Source of the DNA: an uncultured Rhodobiaceae bacterium | Lineage (GTDB): Bacteria; Pseudomonadota; Alphaproteobacteria; RS24 | Reading direction: 5' to 3' | Assembly (NCBI GenBank): GCA_937876775.1 | Contig: CALEFA010000008.1 | Coordinates: 1 to 48,843 of the forward strand | DNA: 48,843 bases | In this document: one piece after another, positions 25,902-36,848 of the stretch | How positions within the stretch are numbered: position 1 is the stretch's first letter | Layout of the letters: each line of letters opens with the position of its first letter | The notes under the pieces: model-generated | Told to the model about the DNA's origin: nothing | The model's database searches: none | Seen by the model: the letters and a program-made list of their open reading frames with translations, nothing else | Program-made: the position numbers and the translations under genes

Positions 25902-27353
25902 TTATTTCTTGCTACCGCGCACCACATCGATTTCGAGATCGCGGATTTTTTTGCGCAATGTATTGCGGTTCAGCCCCAAAAGCTCAGCGGTTTTAATTTG
26001 ATTGCCGCGCGTTGCCTGCAAGCTTAGTTCAATCAAGGGCACTTCAACCTCGCGCAGAACGCGCTCATATAGGCCATTGGGCGGCAGGTCATCGCCATGA
26101 CCTTCGAAATAACTGTTCAAATGGTAATACAGGCTGTCAATCAAGCTGCCCGACTCGCTGGCACTATGGGGCGCGGCGGTGTTTTCCGCCTGATTATCGC
26201 TCAACTCCATGCGCACAATGTCACCGGTAATTACATCCTCGGCATAAAGCGCCGAAATGCGGCGCACGAGATTTTCCAACTCGCGCACATTGCCAGGCCA
26301 AGAATAAGCGCGCATCGCCTCCATGGCGTCGCTGTCATAGGTTTTCGTGGCCAACCCATCGCGCCCACCCAGAGCCATGAAATGACGCACCAAATCGGCA
26401 ATATCCTCACGCCGCTCGCGCAAAGGTGGCAAGCGCAAAGGCACCACATTGAGGCGGAAATACAAATCTTCGCGAAATAGGCCCTGACGGATTAACTGGC
26501 GTAAATCCTGATGGGTAGCGGCGATAATACGCGCATCCGTCTTAATCGCGCGGCGCCCGCCAATCGTCGTATATTCGCCCTCCTGCAAAACCCGCAATAA
26601 GCGGGTTTGCGTTTCCATCGGCATATCGCCGATTTCATCGAGAAACAAGGTTCCCCCCTCGGCTTGGGCAAAACGCCCTTCCATGCGCTGATTGGCGCCG
26701 GTGAAAGCGCCTTTTTCATGGCCGAATAATTCGCTTTCAATCAATTCGCGCGGAATCGCCGCCATGTTCAAAGCGACAAATTCGCCCCGTTTGCGGCGGC
26801 CATAATCATGCAGGGCGCGGGCCACCAGCTCTTTGCCGGTGCCGCTGTCGCCGGTGATCAACACCGATAAATCATTTTGCGTCAGCCGCGCGACCGACCG
26901 ATAAATATCCTGCATGGCCGGCGAACCACCAACCAGTGGCAAGGCGTCGTCGTCAGCGGCAGGCTGAGAAGTGCTGGCCCCTTGCGCCGGCAAATCAATG
27001 GCGCGTTGCACCAGACCGGTTAACTCAGCCAGATCGAAGGGTTTGGGGAGATAGTCAAAAGCGCCCTTTTCTGCCGCTGTAATAGCGGTTGCCAGCGTGT
27101 TTTTGGCGCTGACAACAATAATCGGTAAATCAGGCCGCAATTTTTTAATCCGTGGAATCAAATCAAAGGCGTTTTGGTCTGGCATCATCACATCGGTCAC
27201 AATGACATCGCCTTCGCCATTGCTGACCCATTGCCAGAGAGAGGCGGCAGTGCTGGCGGCGCGAACATCAAATCCAGCGCGCCCCAAGGCTTGCGTTAAA
27301 ACTGTGCGAATGGCTTTGTCGTCATCGGCGACCAGAACTGTGCCTTTACTCAT
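25902..27353 (-). CDS. ntrC: Nitrogen regulation response regulator NtrC
   Basis: A 483-residue sigma-54 activator with a receiver domain (phospho-acceptor Asp54 in VTDVMMPD), an AAA+ domain with GDSGTGKE (Walker A), GAFTGA for sigma-54 contact and [13 protein letters not shown] (Walker B), and a Fis-type helix-turn-helix near the end ([20 protein letters not shown]). It activates genes for nitrogen scavenging when phosphorylated by NtrB. The ATG at 27353 follows AGGAGA and overlaps the ntrB stop by 8 nt; the open frame extends into ntrB but not as part of this protein. No ntrY or ntrX follows. Confidence 0.95.
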   Translation of the reverse strand: MSKGTVLVADDDKAIRTVLTQALGRAGFDVRAASTAASLWQWVSNGEGDVIVTDVMMPDQNAFDLIPRIKKLRPDLPIIVVSAKNTLATAITAAEKGAFDYLPKPFDLAELTGLVQRAIDLPAQGASTSQPAADDDALPLVGGSPAMQDIYRSVARLTQNDLSVLITGDSGTGKELVARALHDYGRRKRGEFVALNMAAIPRELIESELFGHEKGAFTGANQRMEGRFAQAEGGTLFLDEIGDMPMETQTRLLRVLQEGEYTTIGGRRAIKTDARIIAATHQDLRQLIRQGLFREDLYFRLNVVPLRLPPLRERREDIADLVRHFMALGGRDGLATKTYDSDAMEAMRAYSWPGNVRELENLVRRISALYAEDVITGDIVRMELSDNQAENTAAPHSASESGSLIDSLYYHLNSYFEGHGDDLPPNGLYERVLREVEVPLIELSLQATRGNQIKTAELLGLNRNTLRKKIRDLEIDVVRGSKK

Positions 27354-28449
27354 TGGCGTCTCCTGTTTGAATGGCGTCGGTTGCGACCGGCAGGCGTACG
27401 CAAAATACAGTTCGGCCCGGCTGGCTTTCGCACTCAATGGTGCCGCCATGGTCGCCAATAATTTTGGCAACCAAAGCCAGTCCCAAGCCAGAGCCACCTG
27501 ATTTGGTGGTCACAAAGGGATCGAATAAATGCGGCTTGATATCTTCCGGCACCCCATTGCCATTATCAATAATGCAAAATTCCAGCGGCAGGCTGACCGG
27601 CCTTGCCCGCCCTGGCACCGATAAGCGCACACCTGGGCGATAGGCCGAGGTCAAACGCACCTCGCCCTTCTTGCCGTCGACAGCTTCAGCGGCATTTTTA
27701 ACCAAATTCAAAAACACTTGCGTTAGCAAGTCCTTATTGCCCAAAACCGGCGGCAAGGATGGGTCATAGGCTTCAATGAATTTCACATGTTTGCCAAAGC
27801 CACTGCGCGCCAGCAAGCGCACATTTTCAAGCACAGCATGGACATTGACCGAGCTTTCCAAATCGGCGTGGGTTTCGGTGAATTGCTCAAATTCATCAAC
27901 CAGTCCAGCAATCCGGTCGGTCTCACTGCAAATCAATTGGGTAAGCTCGATATTCTCGTCGCTGACATCGGCTTCCAATAATTGCGCCGCCCCCTTAATG
28001 CCCGATAGTGGGTTTTTAATTTCATGCGCCAACATCGCCGACATAGCACTGACGGAACGCGCCGCCCCCCGATGGGTCAATTGCCGGTCAATGTGATGGG
28101 CGATCGAGCGCATTTGAATGACCACCAAAGCCTGCTCGCCATCGGCCAAACGCAAAGGCGTCACATGCATATCGACCATGCGGTCATTGCCCATGGTGGG
28201 GCCGGCCAAATCAAGACCATATTCGTTGAAACTAATGCCCTCGGTCAGGCATTTTTCGACCAAACCAACCACCGGACTGCCAAATGGCGCCACTTGGGCA
28301 AAGGATAATTTCTTCAACATATTCAAGCTGGAGCCAAAAAACTCCTGCGCCGCAAAATTGGCATAGCTGATGCGGCCATTTTTGCCGACCGACAGCACCG
28401 GCTGGGGTATCGCATCAAGCACGAGTTTTTCATGGCTGGAGGTATTCAT
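27346..28449 (-). CDS. ntrB: Nitrogen regulation sensor histidine kinase NtrB
   Basis: A 367-residue soluble kinase with an N-terminal PAS domain (about 10-115), the H-box [10 protein letters not shown] with His142, and a HATPase domain ([36 protein letters not shown]). It senses nitrogen status through PII and phosphorylates NtrC. The start overlaps the dusB stop by 4 nt (ATGA) and the stop overlaps ntrC, so dusB, ntrB and ntrC form one translationally coupled operon, the usual alphaproteobacterial order. Confidence 0.95.
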   Translation of the reverse strand: MNTSSHEKLVLDAIPQPVLSVGKNGRISYANFAAQEFFGSSLNMLKKLSFAQVAPFGSPVVGLVEKCLTEGISFNEYGLDLAGPTMGNDRMVDMHVTPLRLADGEQALVVIQMRSIAHHIDRQLTHRGAARSVSAMSAMLAHEIKNPLSGIKGAAQLLEADVSDENIELTQLICSETDRIAGLVDEFEQFTETHADLESSVNVHAVLENVRLLARSGFGKHVKFIEAYDPSLPPVLGNKDLLTQVFLNLVKNAAEAVDGKKGEVRLTSAYRPGVRLSVPGRARPVSLPLEFCIIDNGNGVPEDIKPHLFDPFVTTKSGGSGLGLALVAKIIGDHGGTIECESQPGRTVFCVRLPVATDAIQTGDANE

Positions 28450-29453
28450 GCCGCAACCTCACTGGATTTGTCGCGCCGATAAAGCGCCTGCATAGCCGCT
28501 TCGACCTGTAGCGGATCGCTAAGCCGGCAAATTTGCGCCCGCACCTCCCGCCCGCTTTCGGCCCCAAGATGCGCCTCGATAAAGCCCGCAATATGTTTGC
28601 GGCCAATACGCACCCCCAATTTTTCGCCATAAAGCGCCAAGCAAGCGCGATACCATTCGACGAAAATCTCGGCTTGTTGCGCTGCATCCGGCGCCGCTGG
28701 CCAAACACCATTTTTCAGAAAGCTACCAATTTGACCGAGCAACCAAGGTTGCCCAATGGCGGCCCGTCCAACCATGACATGGCGGGCGGTGGATGCGGTT
28801 AAAGCGGCTTGCGCCGACGCGCCATCAACAATGTCGCCATTGACCACCACCGGAATGGATACCGCCTCGACGACGCGGCGCACGGCGGCCCAATCGGCCT
28901 GCCCTTTATAAAACTGGCAGCGCGTGCGGCCATGAATGGTAATCATCGCCACCCCCGTTTGCTCGGCTATCTGCGCCAATTGCGGCGCATTAAGGGAGTG
29001 GTGATCCCAGCCCAACCGCATTTTCAAAGTCACCGGCTTGCGACTACCCTCGCAGGTCGCCTCAATAATTTGCCGCGCCAAATCCTCATCGCGCATCAGC
29101 GCCGACCCCGACAAGCCGCCGGTAACCTGTCGCGACGGACAGCCCATGTTAATATCCACGACATCGGCGCCCGCCTCACAGGCCAGTCGCGCGCCTTCGC
29201 GCATCCAAGCCGGATCCCGACCGGCCAATTGCATGATAAACGGTTGCAAGCCCTTGCCCTCAGCCCTCACCACGACATCTTTGCGTTGCCGCGCCAATTC
29301 CTCGCTGGCGACCATTTCCGAAACCACATAAGCCCCGCTGACCGCCGCCACACTGCGGCGAAACGCGTGATCGGTCACCCCCGACATTGGCGCCAAGAAT
29401 ATCGACGGCGCAGCATCTGATGCGGGCGCGAGGGCTGATAAGGCGTTGGTCAT
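28446..29453 (-). CDS. dusB: tRNA-dihydrouridine synthase (DusB / NifR3 type)
   Basis: A 335-residue FMN enzyme reducing uridine to dihydrouridine in tRNA. Motifs are [14 protein letters not shown] near the start, [22 protein letters not shown] with the catalytic cysteine, [15 protein letters not shown] and VVVNGDIVD. The NifR3 subgroup is named for its place upstream of ntrB-ntrC in Rhodobacter, which is exactly its place here. It is divergent from ispDF, with a 118-base gap between the two starts. Confidence 0.94.
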   Translation of the reverse strand: MTNALSALAPASDAAPSIFLAPMSGVTDHAFRRSVAAVSGAYVVSEMVASEELARQRKDVVVRAEGKGLQPFIMQLAGRDPAWMREGARLACEAGADVVDINMGCPSRQVTGGLSGSALMRDEDLARQIIEATCEGSRKPVTLKMRLGWDHHSLNAPQLAQIAEQTGVAMITIHGRTRCQFYKGQADWAAVRRVVEAVSIPVVVNGDIVDGASAQAALTASTARHVMVGRAAIGQPWLLGQIGSFLKNGVWPAAPDAAQQAEIFVEWYRACLALYGEKLGVRIGRKHIAGFIEAHLGAESGREVRAQICRLSDPLQVEAAMQALYRRDKSSEVAA

Positions 29454-29571
29454 TATTTGTGCAAAACCCCAAGAACAAAATGAGTGCCTAAAATGCAGGC
29501 AAAGTGTACACAGGGCAAGCCATTTTAAGAAAAATATCGCCTTTCTTTTAACATCAGGCTAACTTATCGCC

Positions 29572-30810
29572 ATGAAAACAACGGATTCATCTGTGGCCTC
29601 TGCCATAACTGACAGCAATATGGCTGGTGTCGCCACTGCCGCCATTGTTCTTGCGGGTGGGCGCGGCCAACGGGCGGGCGACGGCTTGCCGAAGCAATAT
29701 CGCCCGCTACCCGGCGACCCGCATGGCCGTATGGTATTGCGCGCCAGCCTTGACGCTTTCGCCCGCCATAAGCAGATTGGCACCATTTGCGTGGTCATTC
29801 ATAAAGATGATGTAGAACTTTATGATGAGTGTATTAAACATATGAACTACAACGATATTATGATTTCCTATGGTGGCGAAAGCCGGCAGGAATCCGTGCT
29901 TGCCGGACTGACCGCTTTGGGGGCCGCAAAGCCCAAACAAGTGGTCATTCACGACGGCGCCCGCCCCTATGTTTCGGCGCCCCTGATCTCGCGCTGCCTG
30001 GCTGGTCTCGGCTCTGCGGCCGGCGCCATTCCGGCGCTGGCGGTGACCAATACGCTGAAACGTGTGGACAATGGCGCGATTGTGGAAACCGTCTCGCGCG
30101 ATGGCTTATGGCAAGCGCAAACCCCGCAGGCTTTCCATTATGAGGCGATTTTGGCGGCCCATTTGAAAGCACCGGCCAATCTGACCGATGACGCGGCCGT
30201 GGCGGAAATGGCCGGACTGAGTTTGGCGCTGGTGGCCGGTGATGCGGCCAATATTAAGCTGACCCATGAAGAGGACTTTCTCCCCCCACAGCGCGCCGCA
30301 TTATGGCCACGCACTGGCACGGGGTTTGACGTGCACAAGCTCGACACGGTCGGCAGTGCTGAGCGGATTACGCTATGTGGCGTTGAGATTGCCCATAATC
30401 GCGCGCTGATTGGCCATTCTGATGCCGATGTGGCGCTGCATGCGCTGACCGATGCGCTTTTGGGGGCTTTGGCTATGGGCGATATTGGCGACCATTTTCC
30501 CGATACGCAAAAAGCCAATAAAGGCCGCCCCTCGGCCGATTTTCTGCGCCATGCCGTGGCGCTAGCGCACCAGCACCACGGACAAATCAGCCATATGGAT
30601 GTCACGATTATTTGCCAAGAGCCGAAAATTGGCCCGCACCGCGACGCCATGCGCGCCTCAATTGCAGCCATTGTCGGCCTGCCACTCGGTTGTATTTCGG
30701 TGAAAGCCACGACAACAGAGGGATTGGGCTTTACCGGTCGCGGTGAGGGCATTGCCGCCCAAGCCAGCGTGACGCTAATGATGCCGCCGGCGAGCCATGC
30801 CGATGATTAA
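29572..30810 (+). CDS. ispDF: Bifunctional IspD/IspF isoprenoid biosynthesis enzyme
   Basis: A 412-residue fusion. The IspD part (about 16-230; AIVLAGGRGQRAG, LPKQYRP, IHDGARPYV) attaches CMP to methylerythritol phosphate. The IspF part (about 245-412; RTGTGFDVHKL, IGHSDADVALHALTDAL, MGDIGDHFPD, TTTEGLGFTGRGEG) forms the cyclic diphosphate. Both active-site sets look intact. Such fusions are typical of Alphaproteobacteria. Neither the ATG at 29572 nor the one at 29620, just before the catalytic segment, has a clear Shine-Dalgarno; the shorter form remains possible. Its 3' end overlaps pgpA by 14 nt. Confidence 0.94.
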   Translation: MKTTDSSVASAITDSNMAGVATAAIVLAGGRGQRAGDGLPKQYRPLPGDPHGRMVLRASLDAFARHKQIGTICVVIHKDDVELYDECIKHMNYNDIMISYGGESRQESVLAGLTALGAAKPKQVVIHDGARPYVSAPLISRCLAGLGSAAGAIPALAVTNTLKRVDNGAIVETVSRDGLWQAQTPQAFHYEAILAAHLKAPANLTDDAAVAEMAGLSLALVAGDAANIKLTHEEDFLPPQRAALWPRTGTGFDVHKLDTVGSAERITLCGVEIAHNRALIGHSDADVALHALTDALLGALAMGDIGDHFPDTQKANKGRPSADFLRHAVALAHQHHGQISHMDVTIICQEPKIGPHRDAMRASIAAIVGLPLGCISVKATTTEGLGFTGRGEGIAAQASVTLMMPPASHADD

Positions 30811-31297
30811 ACTGCACCCCCTGCCCGCCCATTTGGGGTTTTTTCATCCTGCGGTGTTGATCGGCAGTTTCTTTGGTAGCGGTTTATTGCGCCCGGCTTC
30901 GGGCACATGGGGATCTTTAGCGGCAGTGCTGCCGGCGCTTTTGATTGGCCATTATTTTGGCGCGCTCGGCCTGCTTGTCGCCTGCCTTGTCACCTATGCG
31001 TTGGGCTATGCCGCCTGCCGCCTATGGCTGGCCAATAGCCAAGACCCAGACCCCTCACCGATTGTCATTGATGAGGTGGCGGGCTTGTTTCTGGCGATGA
31101 GCGCGGCGCCGCTGACGCTGGCCGGAGTGACCGTCGCGTTTGTTTTGTTCCGCCTGTTAGACATCGCCAAGCCGTTTCCGATCAGCTGGGCCGATGCCAA
31201 TCTAAAAGGCGCACATGGGGTGATGTTTGATGATATTTTAGCTGGCGGCGGGGCGGCGCTTGTGCTGCTGTTGGCGCAAGCCTATGGTTGGCTTTAA
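30797..31297 (+). CDS. pgpA: Phosphatidylglycerophosphatase A
   Basis: A 166-residue membrane protein with four hydrophobic segments and the PgpA signatures GSGLLRPASGTWGS near residue 27, DPSPIVIDEVAGL with the catalytic acidic residues, and FRLLDIAKPFPISWA, then GVMFDDILAGG at the end. It removes phosphate from phosphatidylglycerophosphate to give phosphatidylglycerol. Start choices are 30797 or 30803 (both ATG), within the end of ispDF. cinA follows 11 nt downstream. Confidence 0.92.
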   Translation: MPMIKLHPLPAHLGFFHPAVLIGSFFGSGLLRPASGTWGSLAAVLPALLIGHYFGALGLLVACLVTYALGYAACRLWLANSQDPDPSPIVIDEVAGLFLAMSAAPLTLAGVTVAFVLFRLLDIAKPFPISWADANLKGAHGVMFDDILAGGGAALVLLLAQAYGWL

Positions 31298-31308
31298 GGG
31301 AGATAATA

Positions 31309-31797
31309 ATGTTTGATGCCATGCTGATTGAAAAGGCCGAGCGCCTGCTGAAAACCTGCGGTGAGCGCCATATGCGAGTGGCCACGGCGGAATCGTGCAC
31401 CGGCGGCTTGATTGCCGCCCTCTTGACTGAAATCCCCGGCTCATCAGTGGTGATTGGGCGCAGTTTCATCACCTATTCAAATCGTGCCAAACGCGAAGTG
31501 CTAAATGTGCCAGCCGAACTGCTGCAACAGCATGGCGCGGTGAGTGAACAAGTGGTGCGGGCCATGGCGCAAAATACTTTCGATATGACGACGGCGCATT
31601 TGACGGTGGCGGTGTCTGGCATTGCTGGCCCAGGTGGCGGTTCGGCCGAAAAACCGGCCGGCACGGTACATATGGCGACGGCGACAGCCGATGGCGTAAC
31701 GCATATGTGCCATCAGTTTGGTGATATTGGCCGTACACAAGTCCGGCTTGCCACGGTCAATGCGGCGATGGATATGATGTTGGGGCGGCTGGCTTAA
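31309..31797 (+). CDS. pncC: CinA C-terminal domain protein, nicotinamide-nucleotide amidohydrolase
   Basis: A 162-residue stand-alone CinA C-terminal domain. Signatures are TAESCTGGLIAALLTEIPGSS with the nucleophilic serine, and VAVSGIAGPGGGSAEKPAGTV. It deamidates NMN to nicotinate mononucleotide in NAD recycling. The ATG at 31309 has GGGAG 6 nt upstream. It converges with the coq10 gene, and their stop codons overlap (TTAA at 31794-31797), leaving no room for a dedicated terminator. Confidence 0.92.
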   Translation: MFDAMLIEKAERLLKTCGERHMRVATAESCTGGLIAALLTEIPGSSVVIGRSFITYSNRAKREVLNVPAELLQQHGAVSEQVVRAMAQNTFDMTTAHLTVAVSGIAGPGGGSAEKPAGTVHMATATADGVTHMCHQFGDIGRTQVRLATVNAAMDMMLGRLA

Positions 31798-32246
31798 CGC
31801 GGGTCGCGCTCATCCCCATAAAGCGCCAGCGCGCGCGCTTCAAAGGCTTCGATAAAACGCTCAACCACGCGGGTCATCATGGGCGCAATTATTTTGCGCA
31901 AGAGCGGCACGGCAAACTCAAATTGCAATTCGAATATTACATCACTGCCGCTATCGGTATCGATGAACTGCCATTGATTGAACAAATGCCGAAACGGCCC
32001 GCGATCCTGATTTACCGTGACCCGCAAAGGCGCTTGATCGAGCACGATCTCACTGCGATAGGTTTCGCGCAAAAACTTATAGGCAATCACCAAATCGGCC
32101 AGCATGGAGCCGTCGTCGCGCCGCTCACGCACCCGCGATGCGGTGCAATGCGGCACAAAGGCGTGATAGTGGTCGACATCAATCACCATGTCGTACATTT
32201 GCTGTGCGGTGAACGGGCTTTGACGCGTGAGTTTAATGGTCTGCAC
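31794..32246 (-). CDS. COQ10 / RatA-type START-domain protein
   Basis: A 150-residue START-like protein with the family opening FTAQQMYDMVIDVDHYHAFVPHC and central LVIAYKFLRETYRSEIVL. Homologues include mitochondrial Coq10, which chaperones ubiquinone, and RatA, once described as a ribosome-association toxin. Position just after lipA is the usual alphaproteobacterial one, and ubiquinone delivery is the more likely role. The gene starts 4 nt after the lipA stop and its own stop overlaps that of cinA on the other strand. Confidence 0.88.
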   Translation of the reverse strand: MQTIKLTRQSPFTAQQMYDMVIDVDHYHAFVPHCTASRVRERRDDGSMLADLVIAYKFLRETYRSEIVLDQAPLRVTVNQDRGPFRHLFNQWQFIDTDSGSDVIFELQFEFAVPLLRKIIAPMMTRVVERFIEAFEARALALYGDERDPR

Positions 32247-32250
32247 GAGA

Positions 32251-33204
32251 TTAGGCTTTTTTGGCTGCCCGCGCAGCTTTCAGCTTTTCAAAATCATCAT
32301 CGGCATGGTGCGATGAGCGCGTAAGCGGCGTCGCGGAGACCATCATAAAGCCTTTTGAGCGGGCCAGTGTTGCAAAGCCGTCAAACTCTTCCGGTGTCAC
32401 GAAACGGTCAATGGCGGCGTGTTTGCGGGTCGGCTGCAAATATTGTCCAATGGTGATGAAATCAATATCGGCAGAGCGCATGTCATCCATCACTTGCATG
32501 ACCTCATCACGCGCCTCGCCAAGCCCGACCATAATACCGGATTTGGTAAAAATCGTCGGGTCGAGCTGTTTGACGCGCTGCAATAAGCTCAAGGAATGAA
32601 AATAACGCGCGCCGGGACGAATTGATAAATACAAGCGCGGCACGGTTTCCAGATTATGGTTAAAAACATCGGGACGCGCGGCCACGACAATCTCAAGCGC
32701 ACCATCTTTGCGCAGAAAATCCGGCGTGAGAATTTCAATCGTCGTGGTCGGTGATTTATCGCGAATGGCGAAAATTGTATCGGCGAAATGCTGCGCCCCG
32801 CCGTCGGCCAAGTCATCACGATCCACTGAGGTGATGACGACATGGCGTAAACCCAATTTAGCCACCGCATCGGCCACATGATGCGGCTCATTGACATCCA
32901 GCGCTTGCGGCACGCCGGTGGCGACATTGCAAAAGGCGCACGCGCGGGTGCAAATCTCACCCATAATCATGAACGTGGCGTGGCGCTGAGACCAGCACTC
33001 GCCAATGTTTGGACAGGCTGCCTCTTCGCACACGGTGACCAGACCATTTTCTTTCACAATCGCCTTGGTTTCGGCATAAACCGGCGAGCCGGGGGCTTTT
33101 GCCCTTATCCAGCTCGGCTTACGCAACAGCGGCGTGTCAGCATTTTTTTGCTTTTCAGGATGGCGAACACGCGCGCCCGAAGTGTTATCAATCACGACAG
33201 TCAT
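32251..33204 (-). CDS. lipA: Lipoyl synthase
   Basis: A 317-residue radical-SAM enzyme inserting two sulfurs into octanoyl-carrier domains. Both iron-sulfur clusters are visible: the auxiliary-cluster motif [12 protein letters not shown] (Cys59, 64, 70) and the radical-SAM motif CTRACAFC (about 85-92), plus the C-terminal RSSHHAD containing the conserved serine. It lies between ftsB and coq10. In many alphaproteobacteria the pyruvate dehydrogenase genes stand immediately upstream of lipA; here they are absent. Confidence 0.95.
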   Translation of the reverse strand: MTVVIDNTSGARVRHPEKQKNADTPLLRKPSWIRAKAPGSPVYAETKAIVKENGLVTVCEEAACPNIGECWSQRHATFMIMGEICTRACAFCNVATGVPQALDVNEPHHVADAVAKLGLRHVVITSVDRDDLADGGAQHFADTIFAIRDKSPTTTIEILTPDFLRKDGALEIVVAARPDVFNHNLETVPRLYLSIRPGARYFHSLSLLQRVKQLDPTIFTKSGIMVGLGEARDEVMQVMDDMRSADIDFITIGQYLQPTRKHAAIDRFVTPEEFDGFATLARSKGFMMVSATPLTRSSHHADDDFEKLKAARAAKKA

Positions 33205-33251
33205 GCAGAATATATACGCTGATTAGCTCGGAAAATATAGAGGATTTAGGC

Positions 33252-33596
33252 TCAGTTGCGGCGAAGGTGTTGATTAAACACAACCACTTCATTGGGGCCG
33301 ACGAGGCCGAGCACTTTGCGAGCCCGTTCATCGAGGAAATCATGATCCAGCGTGTCGCCGTTGAGACGCGCTATTTGCTGATGCAAATCGTCATTGGCCT
33401 GCTGCAGGCCGGTTAATTCATGTTGTTTGGCGGCTCGTTGGCGCTGCAAGTCTTGCCAGCCACTCACCCCACGATTGCCCTGAAGGGATTGATAGGTCAA
33501 CCCGACCATCACCAGCACCATAGCCAAGGTTGGTAAAAACTGGCGCAAACGCACTGGCGGCTTGCCAATGGTGCGGCTTGAGGGCCGAGATGTCAT
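33252..33596 (-). CDS. FtsB/DivIC-type septum formation initiator
   Basis: A small (114-residue) bitopic protein. It has a basic cytoplasmic tail, one membrane helix (about 20-40, LPTLAMVLVMVGLTYQSLQG), a coiled coil (LQRQRAAKQHELTGLQQAND) and a short C-terminal domain with the family close DHDFLDERARKVLG. It would join the FtsQBL complex at the division site. In-frame starts exist at 33623 (GTG), 33608 and 33596 (ATG), none with a clear Shine-Dalgarno; the last is listed. The start region is crowded with GANTC sites. It is downstream of eno, as usual in this class. Confidence 0.8.
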   Translation of the reverse strand: MTSRPSSRTIGKPPVRLRQFLPTLAMVLVMVGLTYQSLQGNRGVSGWQDLQRQRAAKQHELTGLQQANDDLHQQIARLNGDTLDHDFLDERARKVLGLVGPNEVVVFNQHLRRN

Positions 33597-33601
33597 AAAA
33601 C

Positions 33602-34983
<1,382 letters not shown>

Positions 34984-35090
34984 TTAACCCTTTTCCTGCC
35001 CCCTTGCAAATATAAGTAGATGCAGCTTGACGAAGCGGCAGGAGTTGGGTCAATTGCAGCTCATTGGAAGTAAGTAAAGTGACACAAAAG

Positions 35091-35792
35091 ATGAGCGCGC
35101 AACAAACAGCATTAGTATTGTTTTCCGGCGGACAAGATTCCGCCGTGTGCTTGGCCCATGCGCTGACCCATTATCAGCGCGTTGAAACCCTCGGTTTTGA
35201 CTATGGGCAAACGCACAAGGTTGAACTGAGCTGTCGAGAAAATTTGCGCCGGAAAATGGTGACGCTGAAACCAGATTGGGCGGACAAATTGGCCGATGAC
35301 CACACGCTATCGCTGCCTGCCCTAGCCGAGATTGGCGGCACCGCGCTGATTGGCGATGGCGAAATCACCATGCTCGACAATGATCTGCCCTCGACCTTTG
35401 TGCCCGGCCGCAATTTACTATTTCTGACCTATGGCGCAGCTTTGGCCTATCGACGCGGTCTGCATGTTTTGATCGGCGGTATGTGCGAGACCGATTTTTC
35501 CGGCTACCCTGATTGTCGCCGCGATACGCTGGACGCGCTGCAACTGGCCCTTGAAAAAGGTATGCAGAGCCAAATCACCATTGAAACGCCGCTGATGTCT
35601 ATTGATAAGGCGGCGACATGGGCGCTGGCCGAGCATCTTGGCGGCGCGGCTCTGGTTGAGCTGATTATTGAAGAAAGCCATAGCTGCTATCGTGGCGACC
35701 GCAGCCAGCGCCATGACTGGGGCTATGGGTGTGGCGATTGCCCAGCTTGCGACTTGCGCCAAGCGGGTTTTGAAAAATGGAAAAACGCATGA
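35091..35792 (+). CDS. queC: 7-cyano-7-deazaguanine (preQ0) synthase QueC
   Basis: A 233-residue ATP-dependent enzyme making preQ0 from 7-carboxy-7-deazaguanine and ammonia. The PP-loop [11 protein letters not shown] is near the start and the zinc site is in the C-terminal run CYRGDR then [10 protein letters not shown]. The ATG at 35091 is close to the PP-loop, as in homologues; a GTG at 35079 has GGAAG 8 nt upstream and could be the true start. The gene opens a four-gene que operon; its stop overlaps the queE start (ATGA). Confidence 0.93.
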   Translation: MSAQQTALVLFSGGQDSAVCLAHALTHYQRVETLGFDYGQTHKVELSCRENLRRKMVTLKPDWADKLADDHTLSLPALAEIGGTALIGDGEITMLDNDLPSTFVPGRNLLFLTYGAALAYRRGLHVLIGGMCETDFSGYPDCRRDTLDALQLALEKGMQSQITIETPLMSIDKAATWALAEHLGGAALVELIIEESHSCYRGDRSQRHDWGYGCGDCPACDLRQAGFEKWKNA

Positions 35793-36436
35793 GCTATGCT
35801 GTCAAAGAAATGTTTCTCACCCTGCAAGGAGAAGGCGCGCAAGCGGGCCGCCCGGCAGTTTTCTGCCGCTTTTCCGGATGCAATTTATGGTCTGGACTTG
35901 AGCGCGATCGAGCCACCGCCCAATGCCAATTCTGCGACACTGATTTTGTCGGCACGGATGGCCAAAATGGCGGCAAATTTGCCAATGCCGAAGCCTTGGC
36001 CGACGCCCTGCAGGCGCTGTGGCCAGAAGAGGTTGTCGGCGCCGATGCGTATATTGTGTTCACCGGCGGCGAGCCGTGTTTGCAATTGGACGCCGACTTA
36101 TTGGACATTTTGGCGGTGCGCGGTTTTGAAACAGCAGTGGAAACCAATGGCACGCTTGAGGTGCCCGAAGCGGTCGATTGGATCTGCGTAAGCCCCAAGC
36201 CGCAAGCACCACTGAAACAAACACGTGGCCACGAATTAAAATTTGTCTATCCGCAAGACACGCTCTCACCCGATGATTTTGCTGACCTCGATTTTGAGCA
36301 TTTTTTCTTGCAGCCAATGGACACTGGCGAAGCCGAAAGCAGTTGGCATAATGTGCAGGCCGCCATCAGCTATTGCCTACAAAACCCGCAATGGCGGCTG
36401 AGCCTGCAAACCCATAAAATTATCGGCATTGATTAG
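35789..36436 (+). CDS. queE: 7-carboxy-7-deazaguanine synthase QueE
   Basis: A 215-residue radical-SAM enzyme that contracts 6-carboxytetrahydropterin to 7-carboxy-7-deazaguanine. The opening [21 protein letters not shown] is typical. The cluster motif is C-x14-C-x2-C (Cys31, Cys46, Cys49) instead of the canonical CxxxCxxC, a spacing known in one QueE subgroup. It overlaps queC by 4 nt. Downstream are 43 bases to queD. Confidence 0.93.
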   Translation: MSYAVKEMFLTLQGEGAQAGRPAVFCRFSGCNLWSGLERDRATAQCQFCDTDFVGTDGQNGGKFANAEALADALQALWPEEVVGADAYIVFTGGEPCLQLDADLLDILAVRGFETAVETNGTLEVPEAVDWICVSPKPQAPLKQTRGHELKFVYPQDTLSPDDFADLDFEHFFLQPMDTGEAESSWHNVQAAISYCLQNPQWRLSLQTHKIIGID

Positions 36437-36479
36437 CCCGTGATTGACCATGCCATGCTAATCGGGCATAAACCGCTGC

Positions 36480-36848
36480 ATGAAACTATCGCGTGAATTT
36501 AACTTTGATGCCGCCCACACCCTTGACCATTATCCGCAAGGGCATCCGAACACGCGCGTGCACGGCCATAGCTTTCGCGCGCGGATAACGGTGGAAGGCC
36601 TGCCCGACGCCAATGGTCAAATTGTCGACCTCGAACGGGTCGGCATCCTGCTGGACGCGGCGCGCGGACAACTTGACCACGCCATGCTCAATGACATTAA
36701 GGGCTTGGAAAAGCCGACGCTGGAAAATATCTGCTTATGGCTGTGGGGAGAGTTGCAACAAGATTTGCCGCAGCTATGCGCGGTTGAAGTGTTCCGCGAC
36801 AGTCTCGGCCATTCATGTCTTTATCAGGGGAGTCAACATGGCCACTAA
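36480..36848 (+). CDS. queD: 6-carboxytetrahydropterin synthase QueD (Cys-less variant)
   Basis: A 122-residue PTPS-fold protein. It has [19 protein letters not shown] and QLDHAML, giving the zinc histidines (13, 28, 30) and the Asp-His pair (66-67). At the position of the catalytic cysteine of E. coli QueD (KCxRLHGH) it has Asn24 instead. I recall similar Cys-less forms in other alphaproteobacteria. It makes carboxytetrahydropterin from dihydroneopterin triphosphate in the queuosine route. Its end overlaps queF by 11 nt. Confidence 0.87.
   Translation: MKLSREFNFDAAHTLDHYPQGHPNTRVHGHSFRARITVEGLPDANGQIVDLERVGILLDAARGQLDHAMLNDIKGLEKPTLENICLWLWGELQQDLPQLCAVEVFRDSLGHSCLYQGSQHGH

Noticed and set aside
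28809-29420. A 203-codon open frame on the plus strand opposite dusB
   Set aside because: It lies wholly antisense to a gene with clear DusB motifs. Its composition is rich in His, Arg and Ala, as expected from a shadow frame, and it has no recognisable domain.
30138-30752. A 204-codon open frame on the minus strand opposite ispDF
   Set aside because: Antisense shadow of ispDF, whose IspF motifs are intact; the Ser/Pro/Ala-rich translation has no domain.
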